Assembly (NCBI GenBank): GCA_017610225.1
Contig: JAFCCM010000052.1
Location: 1-13,094 of the forward strand
Length of the DNA: 13,094 nucleotides
From: Candidatus Aenigmatarchaeota archaeon
GTDB lineage: Archaea > Aenigmatarchaeota > Aenigmatarchaeia > CG10238-14
Direction of reading: 5' to 3'
How positions within the stretch are numbered: position 1 is the first letter of the stretch; every line of letters starts with the position of its first letter. A model generated the notes under the pieces. It was not told the origin of the DNA. It searched no databases and saw nothing but the letters and a program-made list of their open reading frames with translations. Below, piece after piece: positions 1 to 6,041 of this stretch. Both the position numbers and the translations under genes were made by a program.

Positions 1-2
1 GT

Positions 3-536
3 ATTATTCTAGGTATAACAAAACATTTCACTGGAGATGAACAATATCAAAAAGTTAAAGATTATTTGAAGGATAAACAAGGGGTAGAAAAAAAACAGGA
101 ATTAAACACCAGAGCAAGTATAGTATTTGACTTTTTACTCAGTAAATTTGAAGAATCTGAAGAAGATAATGTAAAAATTATCACAATAACTAATAAGGAA
201 ATACATAAGAAATTATTGAATGAGCTTGGAATTGAAAAAGATTCTGAGAATGCCCCAAAACCACAGTCCATCGGTTGGATACTTAAAAATCATGGGTTGA
301 TGAGAACTCCCGCAAATTATGAAAGACGTTCTGATGGTGTTTATTACACAATTGAATTAAATAATTTGGTTGATATTCTTAAGAGATTTAATTATAATGA
401 AGTTTTGAAAAATCATGATGGTTTCTTAGTTGATAGATTTACTACATTTCCTTCACTTCCTTCATTTTCTTCACAAAACCATGAAAGAAACGAAGAAAAT
501 GTAAGAAATGAAGAACTTGCTGATACCTCCAAATAG
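3..536 (+). CDS. C-terminal end of a larger protein, possibly plasmid/virus-type replication ATPase or primase
   Basis: The frame is open from the window edge, so the true start lies upstream and the TTG at 66 is probably internal. About 177 residues are visible. The middle (from ASIVFDFLL to LVDILKRF) has the helix pattern of a winged helix, including IGWILKNHGL and a basic RRSDGVYY hairpin. Such a C-terminal DNA-binding domain is common at the end of plasmid and phage primase/helicase proteins (DUF3631-like). The last 40 residues are low complexity: a Phe/Pro/Ser stretch (FPSLPSFSS), then an Asn/Glu/Arg stretch (NERNEENVRNEE is its approximate pattern), encoded by the two arms of a long inverted repeat. 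The family assignment is inference because no catalytic domain is visible. Confidence 0.6.
   Translation: MILGITKHFTGDEQYQKVKDYLKDKQGVEKKQELNTRASIVFDFLLSKFEESEEDNVKIITITNKEIHKKLLNELGIEKDSENAPKPQSIGWILKNHGLMRTPANYERRSDGVYYTIELNNLVDILKRFNYNEVLKNHDGFLVDRFTTFPSLPSFSSQNHERNEENVRNEELADTSK
451..513. repeat. Inverted repeat inside the 3' end of the first gene
   Basis: Arms at 451-472 and 492-513 are 22 bases each and match at 19 of 22 positions as reverse complements, with a perfect 10-bp core (463-472 with 492-501) and a 19-base loop. The arms are pyrimidine-rich (CTTC/TTTC) and purine-rich (GAAG/AAAG). They end about 20 bases before the stop codon, so the mRNA could fold into a stable hairpin at the end of the message. 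Confidence 0.75.
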
Positions 537-593
537 ATTTTGTTTCTAATGTTTTTGGTATTAACTCCACTAACTCCCGATTAGGATCAAATC

Positions 594-1238
594 TTATTTT
601 TTGAATAGATCATTAAGATATTTCAATTGGGTCTCTAATTCCTCAATTGGATATTTGTTCCTAGGACTGAAGTGCCATACCTTATAGATTTCGACCTGAA
701 CTCTCCTGTCAGATATATTCAACTCACATTCCATTTTTTTGATATTTTTTCCGATTATTATGTCTTTTAGTTTCATCTTTTTTCTCAGTGTATTAAAAAC
801 ATCATTCCCAAAACAGATTATCTTATAGTTTTTTTCACCGAGTATGTTTAATTCCTCTTCAAGTTTTTTGATGATATTCGGTTCAAATTCTTTCAAGGTT
901 GTCGCTACCTTTTCAGATAGGTCAGTCATATAGGCACCTTGGATATTTTTCAGCTTCCCGTCTTGAATGATTTCCTTGAGTTTAGAATCTCTATTTTTTC
1001 CTTTACAAGAATGGAAATTGACAAAACCTTCCCATTTACTAAGCGGGATTTTCCCAGAAGGATTCTTAGCCAGTAAAACAACATTGAGGTTAAGTTCTTC
1101 AATTCTATTCAACACCATCTGAAATATTTGTGATGGATTTTCTTCTAGGCATTTTCCATCTGGAAAATCATCACTCCATAATGCCCAGCTCGATGTCTTA
1201 AACCTCCTCTTTATTTTTTCGAGTTTTTCCTTTTTCAT
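594..1238 (-). CDS. Uracil-DNA glycosylase-superfamily-like protein
   Basis: This encodes 214 residues and starts at ATG 1238. The order of motifs suits a UDG-like fold. LLAKNPSG (about 55-62) resembles the active-site GxNPS-type loop. NFHSCKGKNRD (74-84) and GAYMTDL (101-107) follow. IICFGNDVFNTL (140-151) resembles the strand-helix element near the end of the fold, and WHFSPRN (188-194) resembles the HPS-type motif 3 loop. I recall bacterial proteins of about 210 residues with the same GAYMTD and FGN signatures, but no demonstrated substrate. Base-excision repair is therefore a possibility rather than a call. The gene is divergent from the membrane-protein gene at 1273, with 34 bases between them, and converges on the first gene. 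Confidence 0.6.
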   Translation of the reverse strand: MKKEKLEKIKRRFKTSSWALWSDDFPDGKCLEENPSQIFQMVLNRIEELNLNVVLLAKNPSGKIPLSKWEGFVNFHSCKGKNRDSKLKEIIQDGKLKNIQGAYMTDLSEKVATTLKEFEPNIIKKLEEELNILGEKNYKIICFGNDVFNTLRKKMKLKDIIIGKNIKKMECELNISDRRVQVEIYKVWHFSPRNKYPIEELETQLKYLNDLFKK

Positions 1239-1272
1239 AAAGATTCTTAGCCACTCAAGTACTAATTTCTAT

Positions 1273-1581
1273 ATGAAAAAACCAATTCCTCCACTAATAA
1301 TTTTTTCTCTCTCCATTATTGGTAGTCTTATCCTAACAACAATAGGAACAAACAAAGGACTCTATGAAGGGAATCCAATAATGAGATACTTTCTTGGGAT
1401 ACATCCTATTTTCATGTGGGTATTTGGTATTCTCGTGATTGGTCTCGTATGGATTGTTTATTGGTATAATAGAGGTAACGTGAAGAAGTTTCATTTGGTT
1501 GGTTACTGGATTCTAGCTGTGGTTTTGTTGGTTAATTTTGTGAGGGAGTTGGTAATGTTTATTATTTTTTATTCTCATTAA
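1273..1581 (+). CDS. Small three-helix membrane protein, DUF5658-like
   Basis: This encodes 102 residues from ATG 1273, with no clear Shine-Dalgarno. Hydrophobic segments lie at about 6-25, 43-65 and 73-100. The loop TNKGLYEGNPIMRYFLG, with its glycine-rich turn and E-x-NP pair before the second helix, resembles the archaeal DUF5658 membrane family (pattern around a TT...G..E.NP stretch). The function of that family is unknown. Its last 20 bases overlap the 3' end of the convergent membrane-protein gene at 1562. A decayed copy of its C-terminal coding region lies at 2023-2094, so the family was duplicated locally. Confidence 0.7.
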   Translation: MKKPIPPLIIFSLSIIGSLILTTIGTNKGLYEGNPIMRYFLGIHPIFMWVFGILVIGLVWIVYWYNRGNVKKFHLVGYWILAVVLLVNFVRELVMFIIFYSH

Positions 1582-1993
1582 GAGCTCCCTGAAGAGTAAT
1601 AGCAAAAATACATCCAACTGATACAGTATTCATGAGCATCAATAGACTTTGAGAAGTGATGTAAGATATGAATAGTAAGAGAAAAAAGATAAGGATAGTA
1701 AATAAGGAAGCTGACAAAAGTATTTTAAAATTCACATCTTTTTTCTTTTTTCTTAATTTTTCCAAATCTTTTTCAAAAATTTTGCCCGAATTAACAATAA
1801 TAATACTAGAAACGAACAAAGGTAAAGAATGGAATATTGAGAGAATCAATAATTTAGTTAATTCTAAATCTAGAAAAAGTTCAAATTTATTATAATAAAG
1901 GTATCCAAAGCCTGGAATTATTAAAGCGAATAGAACAAAAATGTATGTAAGAAATTTGTCACCAGGAATTTTATCTAGATTTATATTTAACAT
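1562..1993 (-). CDS. Four-helix membrane protein of unknown function
   Basis: This encodes 143 residues from ATG 1993. Predicted membrane helices lie at about 13-35 (containing PGFGYLYY), 46-68, 90-112 and 116-136. A highly charged linker at 71-88 (DLEKLRKKKKD) separates the second and third. The IPGDKFLTYIF start followed by a hydrophobic PGFGYLY segment resembles small archaeal membrane proteins seen in accessory regions, but I cannot name a family. It overlaps the plus-strand membrane gene tail to tail by 20 bases. The hydrophobic pattern and full start-to-stop frame make it more credible than the 75-codon frame on the opposite strand. Confidence 0.65.
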   Translation of the reverse strand: MLNINLDKIPGDKFLTYIFVLFALIIPGFGYLYYNKFELFLDLELTKLLILSIFHSLPLFVSSIIIVNSGKIFEKDLEKLRKKKKDVNFKILLSASLFTILIFFLLLFISYITSQSLLMLMNTVSVGCIFAITLQGALNENKK

Positions 1994-2022
1994 ATATTAT
2001 TCATTTTGTTTACTACAATTAA

Positions 2023-2094
2023 AAGGTTGTTCTAGTGAGTTATTTGGTTAATTTTTTGAGGGGATTGTGGCTGATTTTTTATATATTTACTTGA
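2023..2094 (+). pseudogene. Remnant of the C-terminus of a DUF5658-like gene
   Basis: Reading in frame from 2023 gives KVVLVSYLVNFLRGLWLIFY and then IFT and a stop at 2092-2094. This aligns with the C-terminus of the gene at 1273 (VVLLVNFVRELVMFIIFY), sharing the LVNF-x-R-x-L core and the final FY. The DNA is also similar (GGTTAATTTT...GAGGG). An in-frame TAA at 2020-2022 lies directly upstream, so no longer gene exists. It appears to be the surviving 3' end of a second copy. It overlaps the 3' end of the opposite-strand gene at 2079 by 16 bases. Confidence 0.55.
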
Positions 2095-2351
2095 AATATC
2101 CTTTCTTTATTCTTCTCCCAGTGTTTTTTTGTAAATTTCCTTTTCTTAAGTCCTGATACATCTTCTAAGTCGAAAGTAACAAGAGGTAAAGGAGATTTCA
2201 ACCTTAATACTTTCAAATAACATTCCCTATGATAAACTCCCTCCATTTCATCTTCGTCTATTATGATGTGATGTTTATCTAATAAAATCTCCTTCTTACA
2301 TTCACTACATTTTGGGAGATATATTCCTTCATCGTTGGGTTTATTTTCCAT
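2079..2351 (-). CDS. Small protein with a CxxC...HxxC zinc-binding module
   Basis: This encodes 90 residues from ATG 2351. Cys15 and Cys18 (KCSECKKEI) and His41 and Cys44 (YHREC) give a C-x2-C/H-x2-C arrangement like half a LIM or treble-clef zinc finger, with acidic residues between. The C-terminal half is basic (GLKKRKFTKKHWEKNKER). A TATA-like element at about 2366-2376 on the minus strand lies roughly 20-25 bases before the ATG, which suggests a leaderless transcript. AAGGTG also lies eight bases before the start and could act as a ribosome binding site. It is divergent from the winged-helix regulator at 2423 and shares its operator region. The function is unknown. Confidence 0.65.
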   Translation of the reverse strand: MENKPNDEGIYLPKCSECKKEILLDKHHIIIDEDEMEGVYHRECYLKVLRLKSPLPLVTFDLEDVSGLKKRKFTKKHWEKNKERIFQVNI

Positions 2352-2364
2352 GTGAAATGCACCT

Positions 2365-2418
2365 TATATTTATATAACTATAATATATTATATTTATATA
2401 TAACTACAATATATTATA
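2365..2418. promoter_or_regulatory. Divergent promoter with two tandem AT-only palindromic repeats
   Basis: Two near-identical units follow one another, each a TATATTTATATA run followed by ACTA and a palindrome. The first palindrome, TATAATATATTATA at 2379-2392, is perfect over 14 bases. The second, at 2405-2418, differs by one base (TACAATATATTATA). Their centres are 26 bases apart, about two and a half helical turns. The repeats cover the TATA element for the plus-strand gene (about 2393-2403, roughly 25 bases before ATG 2423) and that for the minus-strand gene at 2351. This is the expected geometry for an operator that silences both genes, most simply by the winged-helix protein encoded next to it. 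Confidence 0.6.
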
Positions 2419-2422
2419 GGTG

Positions 2423-3067
2423 ATGGATATAGACCCAAGAGAATTGCTAAATATAGCAAGAATTATGAATGTGGCAGAAGTAGGTTTGTTGCAATCCGAT
2501 ATAGTTAAGAAAACTTCCATTTCTTATGGAACTGCAAACAAACTTTTTAACAAATGTGTCCGTCACAAGTTCATAGAAGTAGAAACTCTAGGGGGAAGGG
2601 GTAGACCAAAGAGATGTAAAAAAATAGATCAAAAAGTTAAATGGATGCTTGCGAGTATGAAGGAGATTTTTGAATCAGTGGAATATGATATGAACGAAGA
2701 CAGAGAAGAAGTGTCTCCTGGTGTATTTAAGATGAGGATTGCACAGTTATATTTCAGTTATGTCAACAGAGAGCTATTTTATTTATTCAAGAATAAAACT
2801 AATGGGGACAGGGCCCTCAAGGTATTGAATGCGTGGTTCAATACTGGTACTGGTGTTAAGTCTAGGATATTAGAGAACATAAAATCTCTTGACTCAGAAA
2901 GACATGAAATATTTGAAAAGGGAGTTAAATTACTCGAAGAAATGGGAATTGCCAAATATAATAAAAAAATTGGAAGTCTGCTTATCTCTGTAGAAAAGAT
3001 TAGTGAAATGATTGGGGAGAGAAAATTCCGAAAGAAGTTTGAGACAACTTTAACGTCTTTCAGATAG
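2423..3067 (+). CDS. Winged-helix DNA-binding protein, likely local regulator
   Basis: This encodes 214 residues from ATG 2423. GTG at 2420 is also in frame, but the TATA spacing favours a leaderless ATG. Residues 5-75 form a winged helix: helices over LLNIARIMN and SDIVKKTSI, a recognition helix around YGTANKLFNKCV, and a wing with GGRGRPKR (57-64), a wing sequence common in archaeal regulators. The rest (about 75-214) is mainly helical and charged, with no motif I can name. It may mediate dimerisation or contact the downstream proteins. It is the first of three co-directional genes, with 31 bases to the next. The palindromes in its promoter suggest autoregulation. Confidence 0.75.
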   Translation: MDIDPRELLNIARIMNVAEVGLLQSDIVKKTSISYGTANKLFNKCVRHKFIEVETLGGRGRPKRCKKIDQKVKWMLASMKEIFESVEYDMNEDREEVSPGVFKMRIAQLYFSYVNRELFYLFKNKTNGDRALKVLNAWFNTGTGVKSRILENIKSLDSERHEIFEKGVKLLEEMGIAKYNKKIGSLLISVEKISEMIGERKFRKKFETTLTSFR

Positions 3068-3098
3068 AATTAAATTTCTTCAGATCAAAACCTTGACT

Positions 3099-4307
3099 AT
3101 GACTGACTTTGAAGATAGGAAAAAAATTTTTTCAGCAATCAGAATAGGGGAGAGTGGAATCGAAGCCCCAATAAGAGAAATGGTAAGATCATTCCCAAAT
3201 CCTTGGTCGCCAGAATCAAAAGTTTTCACTAATTTTTCAACATATTCAAATTTTAGGAACAAATACTGGTCGCTTATAACATTAAACAGACCTTATAACA
3301 TAGGTTTCCATGTGATGGGGCTAGAAAAGGTCGATAAAAATTATTCCAGAAAAATAGCACTGAATCTGAACATCCCACTTGGTAAAATGAGGAAGTACCT
3401 TGAGACTATGTGGAAGGTGGGTTTACTCCAGAAAAATGGTGATGTGTACGTCCTAGAAGATTTTGAATACTTTGATCTATTAGACAGACTCAAACAACCT
3501 TTTGAAACATTAAAACAAGAAAATCCATCGGTTAGACCTGTAGTGGAAGCATTTACTGGAGTCTATGATGGTCCACAGATAGATGATTATCTTGTTAATC
3601 TGAGTGGGAAAGAACCCATAACTGATTTAATGGAAATGGGGCTAATTGTAGGTCATAAAGGAATTTTGGCTTCCAGTGATGACTTCAGGATAAATTGGGA
3701 TAGACTTAAACCTATTCATGAAGAATCCCCTCATTTATTGAAAAAATATTACATCATAAGGAATTATATCATCAAAAGACAGGGTTCACCTGCAAATATG
3801 ATTTCTGAAAACTTAGGAACACCAATCTCGGAATTAAACAAGGATTTACTAGAGATGTATAAACTTGGTTTGGTGTCTAGAAGATTCATTCCAGAGTTGG
3901 GTATCACTGTCTACTATGCCAAAGCTGAAGAATATCTAAATGATTATCCAACAGTACACACATTGGTTGCTGCCAATAGACTCGATTCGGTGGTAAAAAA
4001 ATTATGTTATTCGTTATATAAAGAACAAGAATTAACAAATAGCCAGCTTAAAAGGGATTTTTCAATGGATGAGGTACAAATAGGGGGTCTTTCAAAACCA
4101 TTTAGTAGGGTTGCCTTTATAACAAAAGAATCTTGGCAATTGAAAAATGGAATGGCAAAAAATGATATAGAGAGGTCATTGGCGTTGATTGATCATGTCC
4201 CAGCTCCAGAAGATAAAAAAGTAAAATTCATTCAACCATCGAGTAAAGATCTGGATGAATTTTTAAAGAAAATAATTGGAAAACTAAGAGATGGAAAAAA
4301 TGGGTAG
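3099..4307 (+). CDS. Protein with several winged-helix-like segments, function unknown
   Basis: This encodes 402 residues from ATG 3099. TTG 3093 is in frame just upstream, and I prefer the ATG. At least two segments read as winged helices: about 82-119 (SRKIALNLNIPLGKMRKYLE followed by a hairpin) and about 215-275 (an ANMISENLGTPISELNKDLL helix pair, then a VSRRFIPELGITVYY wing). Weaker candidates lie at about 145-190 and 296-350. The N-terminal 60 residues include FPNPWSPESKVF and are rich in aromatic residues. No catalytic motif is visible. The gene overlaps the nuclease-like gene, so the two products are probably made together. It could be a DNA-recognition partner or a repressor, and I do not recognise the family. 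Confidence 0.7.
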   Translation: MTDFEDRKKIFSAIRIGESGIEAPIREMVRSFPNPWSPESKVFTNFSTYSNFRNKYWSLITLNRPYNIGFHVMGLEKVDKNYSRKIALNLNIPLGKMRKYLETMWKVGLLQKNGDVYVLEDFEYFDLLDRLKQPFETLKQENPSVRPVVEAFTGVYDGPQIDDYLVNLSGKEPITDLMEMGLIVGHKGILASSDDFRINWDRLKPIHEESPHLLKKYYIIRNYIIKRQGSPANMISENLGTPISELNKDLLEMYKLGLVSRRFIPELGITVYYAKAEEYLNDYPTVHTLVAANRLDSVVKKLCYSLYKEQELTNSQLKRDFSMDEVQIGGLSKPFSRVAFITKESWQLKNGMAKNDIERSLALIDHVPAPEDKKVKFIQPSSKDLDEFLKKIIGKLRDGKNG

Positions 4308-5073
4308 AGGAGAAAAATTCGAAAGAGATATTGCTAAACTTCTAGATTATTTTGGTATTGAACTACTTGATGTTGGAAAAGAAGTGACTGGTACTGATAA
4401 AACAACTGAAATAGATGGGTTTTGTGATTTAAAGGAATCCTTGCTTTATTCTCCCCATAAACCACATAGAGGGAAAATTATTTTGGAAGCCACTACCTCT
4501 AAAAGCAAGGATACAAGAGAGATTATCGGAAAGCTCAAACTTCTAAAAGAATCACCAATAACATACAATTTCTCGTGGGATGATATATCCTCAATATTAT
4601 TTGTAAGGGATAGCAGGATGAGTATAGATAAGAAAAGAAGTCTTTCCCAAGAGATTCAAACTGAGTTCAAGATAAGACCATTTTTCTGGGATTACCCAAG
4701 ACTTTTTATGTACTCGATAAAAATAGGTATCTTTGAAAAGATGAAAAGGGGGTTTTCGGATGTAATGCCAGAATTTGTTAATGAATCGGATAATTTCGTT
4801 TCTTGTTTATTTGGAGTAAATCTAGATAAGAAAATTGGTAAAATATGCATTTTCCACGATAATGATGAAAACAATATGAATGTAAATAATATAAGAAATA
4901 TAATTGAAAAAATAAAAGAAACCATTTCCAATGATTTGGATATAGTCTTAGAATTGCATTCTGTTAAAGGATTCGTACCGGGTCTGAAAGAATACTTGAT
5001 AGAACTGGGTCTTAAAAGAATCAGACTTATAGACCATCTTACATCTCCTTGGATATATAATTTTCAAGGATAA
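4291..5073 (+). CDS. PD-(D/E)XK-like nuclease-fold protein
   Basis: This encodes 260 residues from ATG 4291, which overlaps the previous gene by 17 bases. An alternative ATG at 4300 would give an 8-base overlap. Both imply translational coupling. The first 90 residues follow a restriction-endonuclease-like order. A first helix carries GEKFERDIAKLLDYFG (Glu9/Glu11). A strand TTEIDGF holds Asp42, and a strand GKIILEATTSK holds Glu66, 24 residues later. Helix REIIGKLKLLKE follows. The classical lysine is replaced by Thr68 if read strictly as ExK, but Lys71 or Lys73 could serve. Residues 165-260 look like a second alpha/beta domain. No family is recognised. A nuclease role is inferred from the fold pattern only. 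Confidence 0.65.
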   Translation: MEKMGRGEKFERDIAKLLDYFGIELLDVGKEVTGTDKTTEIDGFCDLKESLLYSPHKPHRGKIILEATTSKSKDTREIIGKLKLLKESPITYNFSWDDISSILFVRDSRMSIDKKRSLSQEIQTEFKIRPFFWDYPRLFMYSIKIGIFEKMKRGFSDVMPEFVNESDNFVSCLFGVNLDKKIGKICIFHDNDENNMNVNNIRNIIEKIKETISNDLDIVLELHSVKGFVPGLKEYLIELGLKRIRLIDHLTSPWIYNFQG

Positions 5074-5112
5074 AAAAATTAATTAATAATTATATACCAG
5101 AGTATCATAAAT

Positions 5113-5121
5113 CTTTATAAA
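5113..5121 (+). promoter_or_regulatory. TATA-box candidate upstream of the TctA-like fragment
   Basis: CTTTATAAA is a good archaeal TATA match. Transcription would begin near 5143, leaving a leader of nearly 50 bases before ATG 5191. The 117 bases between the nuclease-like gene and this fragment are otherwise AT-rich, with no other structure that I can support. Confidence 0.4.
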
Positions 5122-5190
5122 CCCTTTATCCGAAAACAACCTATTTTTACTCAATTTCCATGTTTATTCCGTACTATTATTAATATTAAC

Positions 5191-5619
5191 ATGGGAAACG
5201 CATTTTTTGCTTTAGTCAGTCTTTATTCTTTTGGTAAAGTAAGGTCAGGTGCTGCAGCTGCTATTGATGCAATCATTCCCAAATTTGGGATAAACACTCT
5301 TATTTTCTCAGTTGGTGTTATTTTATTTTCTGCGGGGGTTTCAGTACTCATTACTTGGTTCATCGGGAAGAAAAGTTTGAAGTTTCTGGAGAGGGTCAAT
5401 TACAAATTGGCTTCACAGATTATTCTTGGGTTTACTGTACTGATGGTGTTGTGGTTCACTGGTATAGCTGGTGTGTTTATCATGGTTATTTCAACATGTT
5501 TAGGTCTTCTACCTGTTTTATGGGGAATTAAGAGAACTAGTAACATGGGATTTCTGATGGTTTCGACAACAATTTACTTTGCTGGATTGGCGTGGATGAT
5601 TAATGGGGTGTTGTTTTGA
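5191..5619 (+). CDS. N-terminally truncated TctA/DUF112-type membrane protein
   Basis: This encodes 142 residues from ATG 5191. The start NAFFALVSLYSFGKVRSGAA and the later GLLPVLWGIKRTSNMGFLM match, from memory, the C-terminal third of archaeal TctA-related (DUF112) integral membrane proteins of about 400 residues. These have an x-GNA-x-FAL...GK-x-RSGAA segment and a GLLP...G-x-KR...MG segment before the last helices. About four hydrophobic helices are visible. The frame stays open upstream but encodes nothing TctA-like, and the preceding DNA is a promoter region and then the nuclease-like gene, so the first two thirds are absent. It may be a gene remnant or a small protein derived from one. 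Its stop lies three bases from the stop of the convergent gene. Confidence 0.6.
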   Translation: MGNAFFALVSLYSFGKVRSGAAAAIDAIIPKFGINTLIFSVGVILFSAGVSVLITWFIGKKSLKFLERVNYKLASQIILGFTVLMVLWFTGIAGVFIMVISTCLGLLPVLWGIKRTSNMGFLMVSTTIYFAGLAWMINGVLF

Positions 5620-5622
5620 TTT

Positions 5623-5892
5623 CTAAAAAACATAATACCCAATAACAAACCCTACTCCTATGTAAACAATCATAAGAACAATACAAAACACATACCATCC
5701 TATAATCATTCTACCCAAACAACCAAGAGCAAAAGATAAAGGAATATAGTTTCCAAACATCCCTGCAACTAACCCCCCAGTAAACCCAGCAAAAGCGGAT
5801 ATTAACATCCGTGAAGGACCGTGAAGCAACATCTGGAAAACTAACCCAATAAAAAACACCATCACCAGCGTTGTAAAAACTACCATAATCAT
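5623..5892 (-). CDS. Small glycine-rich membrane protein
   Basis: This encodes 89 residues from ATG 5892, with a second ATG at 5886 in frame. About three hydrophobic helices are visible: roughly 3-22, a glycine-rich segment FAGFTGGLVAGMFG and onward at about 34-58, and 62-88. It is convergent with the TctA-like fragment, with a three-base gap. The family is not recognised and there is no charged catalytic motif. Its upstream DNA carries ORB-like motifs, so its start lies next to a possible Orc1-binding site. Confidence 0.5.
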   Translation of the reverse strand: MIMVVFTTLVMVFFIGLVFQMLLHGPSRMLISAFAGFTGGLVAGMFGNYIPLSFALGCLGRMIIGWYVFCIVLMIVYIGVGFVIGYYVF

Positions 5893-5953
5893 TATTTCTG
5901 TCTTGTGAAAATATTAGTCTAACTCCTTAATGACATGTCACCCAGAATGAAAG

Positions 5954-5966
5954 TAAAACAAAAATC
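5954..5966 (-). terminator. Possible T-tract terminator downstream of the polymerase gene
   Basis: On the minus strand the sequence ATTTTTGTTTTAC follows the polymerase stop by about 80 bases. Archaeal termination needs little more than a U-rich run, so this is a reasonable end for the orc1-DP1-polymerase transcript. No hairpin was required or seen. Confidence 0.3.
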
Positions 5967-5971
5967 ACGTG

Positions 5972-5992
5972 ACCCCTTTCTTTCCACTGCAG
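5972..5992 (-). promoter_or_regulatory. Origin recognition box-like motif A
   Basis: The minus strand reads CTGCAGTGGAAAGAAAGGGG followed by T. By hand alignment this matches 18 of 21 positions of the thermococcal/Sulfolobus mini-ORB as I remember it (a TTCCAGTGGAAA dyad followed by an A-rich spacer and GGGGT). It is the best match in the window. It is followed by TCACGTGA, a perfect 8-base palindrome. It lies in the non-coding DNA between the polymerase and the small membrane-protein gene. Confidence 0.65.
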
Positions 5993-6019
5993 AATCAAAG
6001 ATATAACACTGTAATATTC

Positions 6020-6040
6020 ACCCCTTCATTTCTTGTCGAG
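6020..6040 (-). promoter_or_regulatory. Origin recognition box-like motif B
   Basis: The minus strand reads CTCGACAAGAAATGAAGGGG followed by T. It matches 14 of 21 positions of the remembered mini-ORB, with GAAA and AAGGGGT in register. It has the same orientation as motif A, with starts 48 bases apart. It lies immediately beyond the polymerase stop codon. The weaker dyad half makes it less certain on its own than A. Confidence 0.5.
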
Positions 6041-6041
6041 A

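Noticed and set aside
7..47. Possible start of a mobile-element boundary at the left edge
   Set aside because: No terminal repeat, integrase or tRNA attachment site is visible in the window.
62..97. ORB-like stretch ending AAGGGGT in the first gene
   Set aside because: It matches about 13 of 21 positions but lies in coding DNA, lacks the TTCC half and stands alone.
66..536. TTG at 66 as the true start of the first gene
   Set aside because: The same frame is open back to position 3 and encodes plausible protein (ILGITKHFTGDEQYQKVKDY), so the gene most likely begins outside the window.
1668..1895. 75-codon plus-strand frame opposite the four-helix membrane gene
   Set aside because: It is Lys/Phe/Asn/Ser-rich with no domain, and is best explained as the complement of membrane-protein codons.
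2577..2617. AT-hook (GRGRPKR) in the regulator as a separate DNA-binding motif
   Set aside because: The sequence sits at the wing of the winged helix, where GRGRP is common in archaeal regulators. No separate motif is needed.
4692..4931. 79-codon hydrophobic minus-strand frame inside the nuclease-like gene
   Set aside because: Its hydrophobicity is the complement of Lys/Asp/Asn-rich codons on the other strand.
5940..5960. A further ORB-like site at the GGGTGACATGTC sequence
   Set aside because: Only the GGGT end matches. The dyad and A-rich part are missing, so it scores near background.
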